Assembly (NCBI GenBank): GCA_964608495.1
Contig: CAZSOQ010000102.1
Span: 1 to 18,017, forward strand
Reading direction: 5' to 3'
DNA length: 18,017 nt
Source: JAKORR01 sp964608495
Lineage (GTDB): Bacteria > Armatimonadota > Zipacnadia > Zipacnadales > FEN-943
Within the stretch, counting starts at the first letter, position 1, and every line of letters begins with the position of its first letter. A program made the translations under genes and the position numbers. Shown here piece by piece: positions 14,701-18,017 of this stretch. The notes under the pieces were generated by a model. It was not told the DNA's origin and made no database searches. It was given only the letters and a program-made list of their open reading frames with translations.

Positions 14701-17562
14701 ATGACATCCGCAACGCTGGTCGCAGTCGCCCTGGCACCGGTCTTCCTGGCCTCGCCCGCCGGGGCCGAGCCCCTGGCCCTCGGCAACGACTGGGTCCAGC
14801 GATCCTTCGCCGCCGAGCCCTATTGGCGAACGACGGCCCTGGCCTGCCCGGCCGACCACTGGGCCCTCGAGACCGACAGCGCCGAGCTCGCCGTCGAGCT
14901 CCTGGCGGGGCCCACGATCCAGGGCGCCGACTGGCGCCTCCTGGGCGCTCCCACGCGCAGCGACAGGGGCGACCTGCGGTCTCTCACCGTCCGCCTTGGC
15001 ACCGACAGGGCCCCCGGCCTCGAGGCCCGGGTAACCTACCGCCTCCGCACCGACCAGGCCTGGATGCGCAAGGACGTGGTCCTCACGGGTCCCTCCGGCC
15101 TGGTCGTCAGCCGCGTAGACCTCGAGCCGATGACCGTCAAGCCCGCCCCGCGCGATCACAGCGGCCAGGGCATGCCCATCCTGGTCGGCGGCCGTTGCTG
15201 GTTCGGCGTCGAGTACCCGGCCAGCCGCAACCGCATCGAGAAGGGCAGGCTGGAGCTTTCCCACTTCCCCGGCCGGGAGCTGGGCGACGAGGAGCTGGCC
15301 TGCAAGACCGCCGTCTGCGGGATGGCGCGGCCCGGACAGGCCCTGGGCCTCGCCTTCGAGGACTACCTGACCACCGTGACGCTGCCCCCGCGCCACTTCC
15401 TGCACTACAACTCCTGGTATGACCTGCGCGGCGGCGAGCTGAGCCCGGCGAAGCTGGTCGAAGTTTACGACGGCTTCCGCAAGGGCCTTCTGCAGCCCTA
15501 CGACATCAAGCTGGACGCGATGGTGATAGACGACGGCTGGCAGGAGCGGGAGAGCATCTGGCGCCCGCGCGCCGACCTGTACCCCGAGGGCTTCGGCCCG
15601 CTAGCCCGGGCCCTCGAGGCGGGCGGCACCCGCCTGGGCCTCTGGATGCCCCTCAGCGGCTTCAATCTCGACACCAACTGGGGCGCTCGGCGCGGCTACG
15701 AGAAGTCGTCGGGCGACAAGTGGTACTGCCTGGGCGGGCCCCGCTTCTATGCCGCCATGCGCAACGCCACCGCCCGGCTCATCCGCGAGGGCAACCTCAA
15801 CTACTACAAGCACGATTTCAACTTCCTCAGTTGCGACGCTCAGGGCCACCAGCACCTGCCCGCGGGGCCTCACGGCCACGAGGTGAACGTGGACCGCACC
15901 CTCGAGCTCCTCGACTACCAGCGGCAGCTTCAGCCCGAGATCTTCCTCAATGTCACCTCCGGCATGTGGTACAGCCCCTGGTGGCTGATGGACGCCGACT
16001 CCATCTGGGGCGCCTTCCCGGGCGACACCGGCTTCGAGCGGTCCTGGCCCCAGTTGACCCGCCGCGAGTGGGCCATCAGCTTCCGCGATGTCCACCTGCA
16101 CCGCATGTACCGCCAGCAACCCAATAACCTCTTCCCCATCTCCCGCCTCATGACCCACGGCATCACTCAGGGCCGCTACAACATGCTCGGCGGCGACAAC
16201 GAGCCCCTCCGCGAGTGGGTAGACTACGTGATGATGTACTTTGGTCGGGGCGTCCTGCTCCAGGAGCTCTACCTGAGCCCCGAGCGGATGCGCGAAGACC
16301 AGTGGCAGGCCGTGGGCAGGACCATCAAGTGGGCGCACGAGCGCGAGAAGATCCTGGCGCGCACGCAGATGATCGGCGGCGACCCGGCGAGGGGCGAGGC
16401 CTATGGCTTCGCGCATTGGCTGGGCGACGAAGGCGTATGGTTGCTGCGCAACCCGGACCTTGAGCCGAGGGTCATCACCGTGCCGGTGGGCCAGACCAGC
16501 GGCTACCGCGGGCACGCCGAGTTCCTCCACGGCGCCGTCACCTACCCCTACCTCAGTCCCCTGCCCGAGCCCATCCACCCGGGCGAGTACTGGGAGCTCG
16601 AGCTCCCGCCTGCCAGCGTCGTCGTGGTCGAGGTGCGCCCTCAGCCCTGGGGCGCGGCCGGCCAGCCCCCGGCTGTGCAGGCCCGTGGCCGCGGCGACGT
16701 CGAGCAGACGGCGGACAGGATCCGCGTCAGCCTCAGGGCCCGGATCGGCGCTGAGGAGACCCGCAACGCCCGCCTCTGCGTCGTGCTGCGCGGTGGCGCC
16801 ACGGGCGGGGCCCGCGTGGACTGCGCGGCGGCCGAGGCACGCCGCGACGGCAGCGGGCCCGGTTGGGAGATCGTGGCGCTGGACCTCAAGCCCCCGGCCG
16901 GCGAAGTCCAGGCCACCGTGGACATCCCCACCGCCAGCCACAAGCCCTTCGCGGCCCGCCGGGGCAAGGTCCAGGCCTGGCTCGTCTATGAGGCCCCCGC
17001 CCCCCAGGCCAACATCGAGCACCCGCCCGCCCACCTGCCCTGGGCCGTGGCCGACGGCTGGCGCCGGCAGTCGGTCAAGCTGCTGGACTATGACCTGAAC
17101 TCCCAGGCCCGTACCGAGGAAATCGCGCCCGACCAGTTCCAGCAGATCACGGCGGCCAGGCTTCACCTCGACGTCTTCGGCGTCAACGCCGCCGAATATG
17201 CCAACAAGTGGGTCCTTCTCAACGGCGACAAGCTCTGCCGCGTGCCCTTCAACGACCAGGGCAACCTGGACCGCTGGGAGGAGAAGGTCCTGGAGCTGAC
17301 CCCGGAGCAGACCAAGAAGCTGAGTCCGGACAACGTCGTCGTCCTCACCAACGAGACCGGCGACTGCTACAAGGTCAGGAACCTGGCCCTGGCCGTCCAA
17401 CTGCCCGGGGGCGCTGCTCAACCCGACGAGTCCTGGGTCGAGAGCACCTGGGACGAGGGCGTATACTGCAGTGTCAGCGGGTGGCTGCACGCCGAGGGCA
17501 AGGTCTTCCCGCAGGGCAGAAGCCCGGACATACATCTGAGACTGAAGCTGCGAGGCCAATGA
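14701..17562 (+). CDS. Secreted alpha-galactosidase-like glycoside hydrolase
   Basis: A 953-aa exported protein. Residues 1-22 form a Sec-type signal peptide with likely cleavage after AGA-22. An N-terminal beta-rich domain (about 25-230) is followed by a TIM-barrel-like core with clan GH-D marks: VIDDGWQ (275-281), GLWMPLSG (313-320) and YYKHDFNFLSC (368-378), where Asp372 is the likely nucleophile by analogy with the KWDxN motif of GH36. Asp431 or Asp433 in LMDADSIWG is a candidate acid/base. The last 300 residues look beta-rich and I cannot assign them. Substrate unknown. The ATG at 14701 has GGGGAGGA 7 nt upstream. Its stop overlaps the next start as ATGA. Confidence 0.82.
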   Translation: MTSATLVAVALAPVFLASPAGAEPLALGNDWVQRSFAAEPYWRTTALACPADHWALETDSAELAVELLAGPTIQGADWRLLGAPTRSDRGDLRSLTVRLGTDRAPGLEARVTYRLRTDQAWMRKDVVLTGPSGLVVSRVDLEPMTVKPAPRDHSGQGMPILVGGRCWFGVEYPASRNRIEKGRLELSHFPGRELGDEELACKTAVCGMARPGQALGLAFEDYLTTVTLPPRHFLHYNSWYDLRGGELSPAKLVEVYDGFRKGLLQPYDIKLDAMVIDDGWQERESIWRPRADLYPEGFGPLARALEAGGTRLGLWMPLSGFNLDTNWGARRGYEKSSGDKWYCLGGPRFYAAMRNATARLIREGNLNYYKHDFNFLSCDAQGHQHLPAGPHGHEVNVDRTLELLDYQRQLQPEIFLNVTSGMWYSPWWLMDADSIWGAFPGDTGFERSWPQLTRREWAISFRDVHLHRMYRQQPNNLFPISRLMTHGITQGRYNMLGGDNEPLREWVDYVMMYFGRGVLLQELYLSPERMREDQWQAVGRTIKWAHEREKILARTQMIGGDPARGEAYGFAHWLGDEGVWLLRNPDLEPRVITVPVGQTSGYRGHAEFLHGAVTYPYLSPLPEPIHPGEYWELELPPASVVVVEVRPQPWGAAGQPPAVQARGRGDVEQTADRIRVSLRARIGAEETRNARLCVVLRGGATGGARVDCAAAEARRDGSGPGWEIVALDLKPPAGEVQATVDIPTASHKPFAARRGKVQAWLVYEAPAPQANIEHPPAHLPWAVADGWRRQSVKLLDYDLNSQARTEEIAPDQFQQITAARLHLDVFGVNAAEYANKWVLLNGDKLCRVPFNDQGNLDRWEEKVLELTPEQTKKLSPDNVVVLTNETGDCYKVRNLALAVQLPGGAAQPDESWVESTWDEGVYCSVSGWLHAEGKVFPQGRSPDIHLRLKLRGQ

Positions 17563-17843
17563 CGTACCTACTGCTGGCCTACGAGCGGGCCCACGACGCC
17601 ATCGAGGCGGCCGCGGCCCTGGGCGAGGCGGGAGTGGTCGGCGGCCAACTGATCCCACGGCCACGGGCGCTCACGGCCAAGTGCGGCGTGGCGCTGAGGA
17701 TCCGCGGGGACACCGCCGGGGCCGCCGTCGCGGCCCTGGCCGCGAGGGACCTGCTCGGCGAGGCCTATGTCAGCGATGACGGCAGGCACTGGACGCCCTG
17801 CTCGGCTGACCAACTGCCCGGAGGTACAGCGACAGATGAGTGA
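17559..17843 (+). CDS. DUF3343 small protein (putative sulfur/selenium carrier-like)
   Basis: A 94-aa cytoplasmic protein. The pattern of a hydrophobic N-terminal strand, an Ala-rich helix, then LIPRPRALTAKCGVALRI (31-48) matches the DUF3343 family, where a Pro-x-Pro-Arg and a Cys-Gly pair are conserved; Cys42 is that cysteine. The family is described as Se/S-carrier-like and often sits beside TusA/YedF genes, as here; its biochemical role is not well established. The start at 17559 overlaps the glycosidase stop (ATGA), with GAGG 3 nt upstream; the frame is open well upstream but within the glycosidase gene. The 3' end overlaps the TusA-like gene by 8 nt, so translation is probably coupled. 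Confidence 0.82.
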   Translation: MTYLLLAYERAHDAIEAAAALGEAGVVGGQLIPRPRALTAKCGVALRIRGDTAGAAVAALAARDLLGEAYVSDDGRHWTPCSADQLPGGTATDE

Positions 17844-18017
17844 CCACGAAGTGGACTGCCGGGGCCTCGAATGCCCCAAGCCGGTGATGATGACGCGCAA
17901 GGCTCTGGACGAGGCCCCGTCGGGCCGCGTCCTGGTCCTCGTGACCCAGGAGGTGCAGTCGCGCAACGTCGCCCAGCTTGCCAAGGCCGCCGGCTTCGAC
18001 GTCGAGGTGACGAGGAT
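17836..18017 (+). CDS. TusA/SirA-like sulfur carrier protein, 3' truncated by the window
   Basis: The first 60 residues are visible. They start MSDHEVDCRGLECPKPVMMTRKAL, with the family's DCRG and the CPxP motif (Cys13-Pro-Lys-Pro16); Cys13 is the residue that carries persulfide sulfur in TusA. The next stretch (VLVLVTQEVQSRNVAQLAKAAGFDVEV) fits the remaining beta-alpha-beta fold. The gene runs off the window, so it could be a single-domain TusA or a YedF-type fusion with a DsrE-like domain. GGAGGT (17820-17825) lies 10 nt upstream of the ATG. It overlaps the DUF3343 gene by 8 nt. Confidence 0.88.
   Translation, partial: MSDHEVDCRGLECPKPVMMTRKALDEAPSGRVLVLVTQEVQSRNVAQLAKAAGFDVEVTR

Noticed and set aside
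14403..14786. Minus-strand frame across the divergent intergenic region
   Set aside because: It overlaps the palindromic promoter region and the glycosidase start, has low-complexity content, and shows no family match.
15601..17664. Very long minus-strand open frame (687 codons) opposite the secreted glycosidase gene
   Set aside because: It mirrors a well-supported gene with enzyme motifs. Its translation is Gly/Ala/Val/Asp/Leu-rich with no motif, as expected for antisense frames in GC-rich DNA.

Overview
The window is GC-rich DNA from a Gram-negative bacterium that makes lipid A. Evidence for this is a nearly complete lipid A/Kdo assembly cluster, a Tat-exported glycosidase-like protein and a Sec-type secreted glycosidase. 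The combination of carbohydrate-active proteins of the DUF4091 and alpha-galactosidase-like types with lipid A genes and strong GC bias suggests a deep-branching, polysaccharide-using lineage such as Planctomycetota, Armatimonadota or Hydrogenedentota. That placement is inference; no rRNA or taxonomic marker is present.

Layout. (1) 18-1544 (+) encodes a Tat-signal protein with DUF4091 glycosidase-like features. (2) 1600-3007 (-) holds a two-gene unit: an unrecognised protein of about 172 aa followed by an NAD-dependent sugar epimerase/dehydratase. (3) 3059-3294 is a divergent regulatory region with a near-consensus sigma-70 promoter to the right (TTGACC-17-TATAAT) and a weaker one to the left, both with an extended -10. 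(4) 3295-12143 (+) is the main operon: fabZ, lpxA, lpxB, msbA, waaA (kdtA), lpxK, an LpxL-type acyltransferase and a GT9 (heptosyltransferase-type) glycosyltransferase. Several genes overlap and several start at GTG or TTG. (5) 12140-14424 (-) holds two tandem paralogous GT4 glycosyltransferases that converge on the main operon. (6) 14425-14700 is a divergent intergenic region with a 14-bp perfect AT-cored palindrome that could serve as a -10 element on both strands. (7) 14701-18017 (+) holds a 953-aa secreted alpha-galactosidase-like enzyme whose stop overlaps the start of a DUF3343 small protein. That in turn overlaps a TusA-like sulfur carrier cut by the window end.

How it fits together. 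LpxA, LpxB and LpxK acylate UDP-GlcNAc, build the disaccharide and phosphorylate it. WaaA adds Kdo, the LpxL-type enzyme adds a secondary acyl chain, MsbA flips the product, and the GT9 and probably the GT4 enzymes extend the core sugars. FabZ supplies the beta-hydroxyacyl precursor route. The genes for LpxC, LpxD and the LpxH/LpxI/LpxG step and for Kdo synthesis are not here and must lie elsewhere if the pathway is complete. The flanking glycosidase-like genes are not obviously part of the lipid A pathway.

Most of the window is orthodox. The parts most worth a second look are the coupling of a secreted glycosidase to cytoplasmic sulfur/selenium-carrier-like proteins, the symmetric palindromic promoter at 14549-14596, the hairpin between lpxA and lpxB, and the Asp-for-Glu change in the EX7E motif of one GT4 copy. 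I did not find CRISPR arrays, tRNAs, rRNAs, insertion sequences or phage genes.
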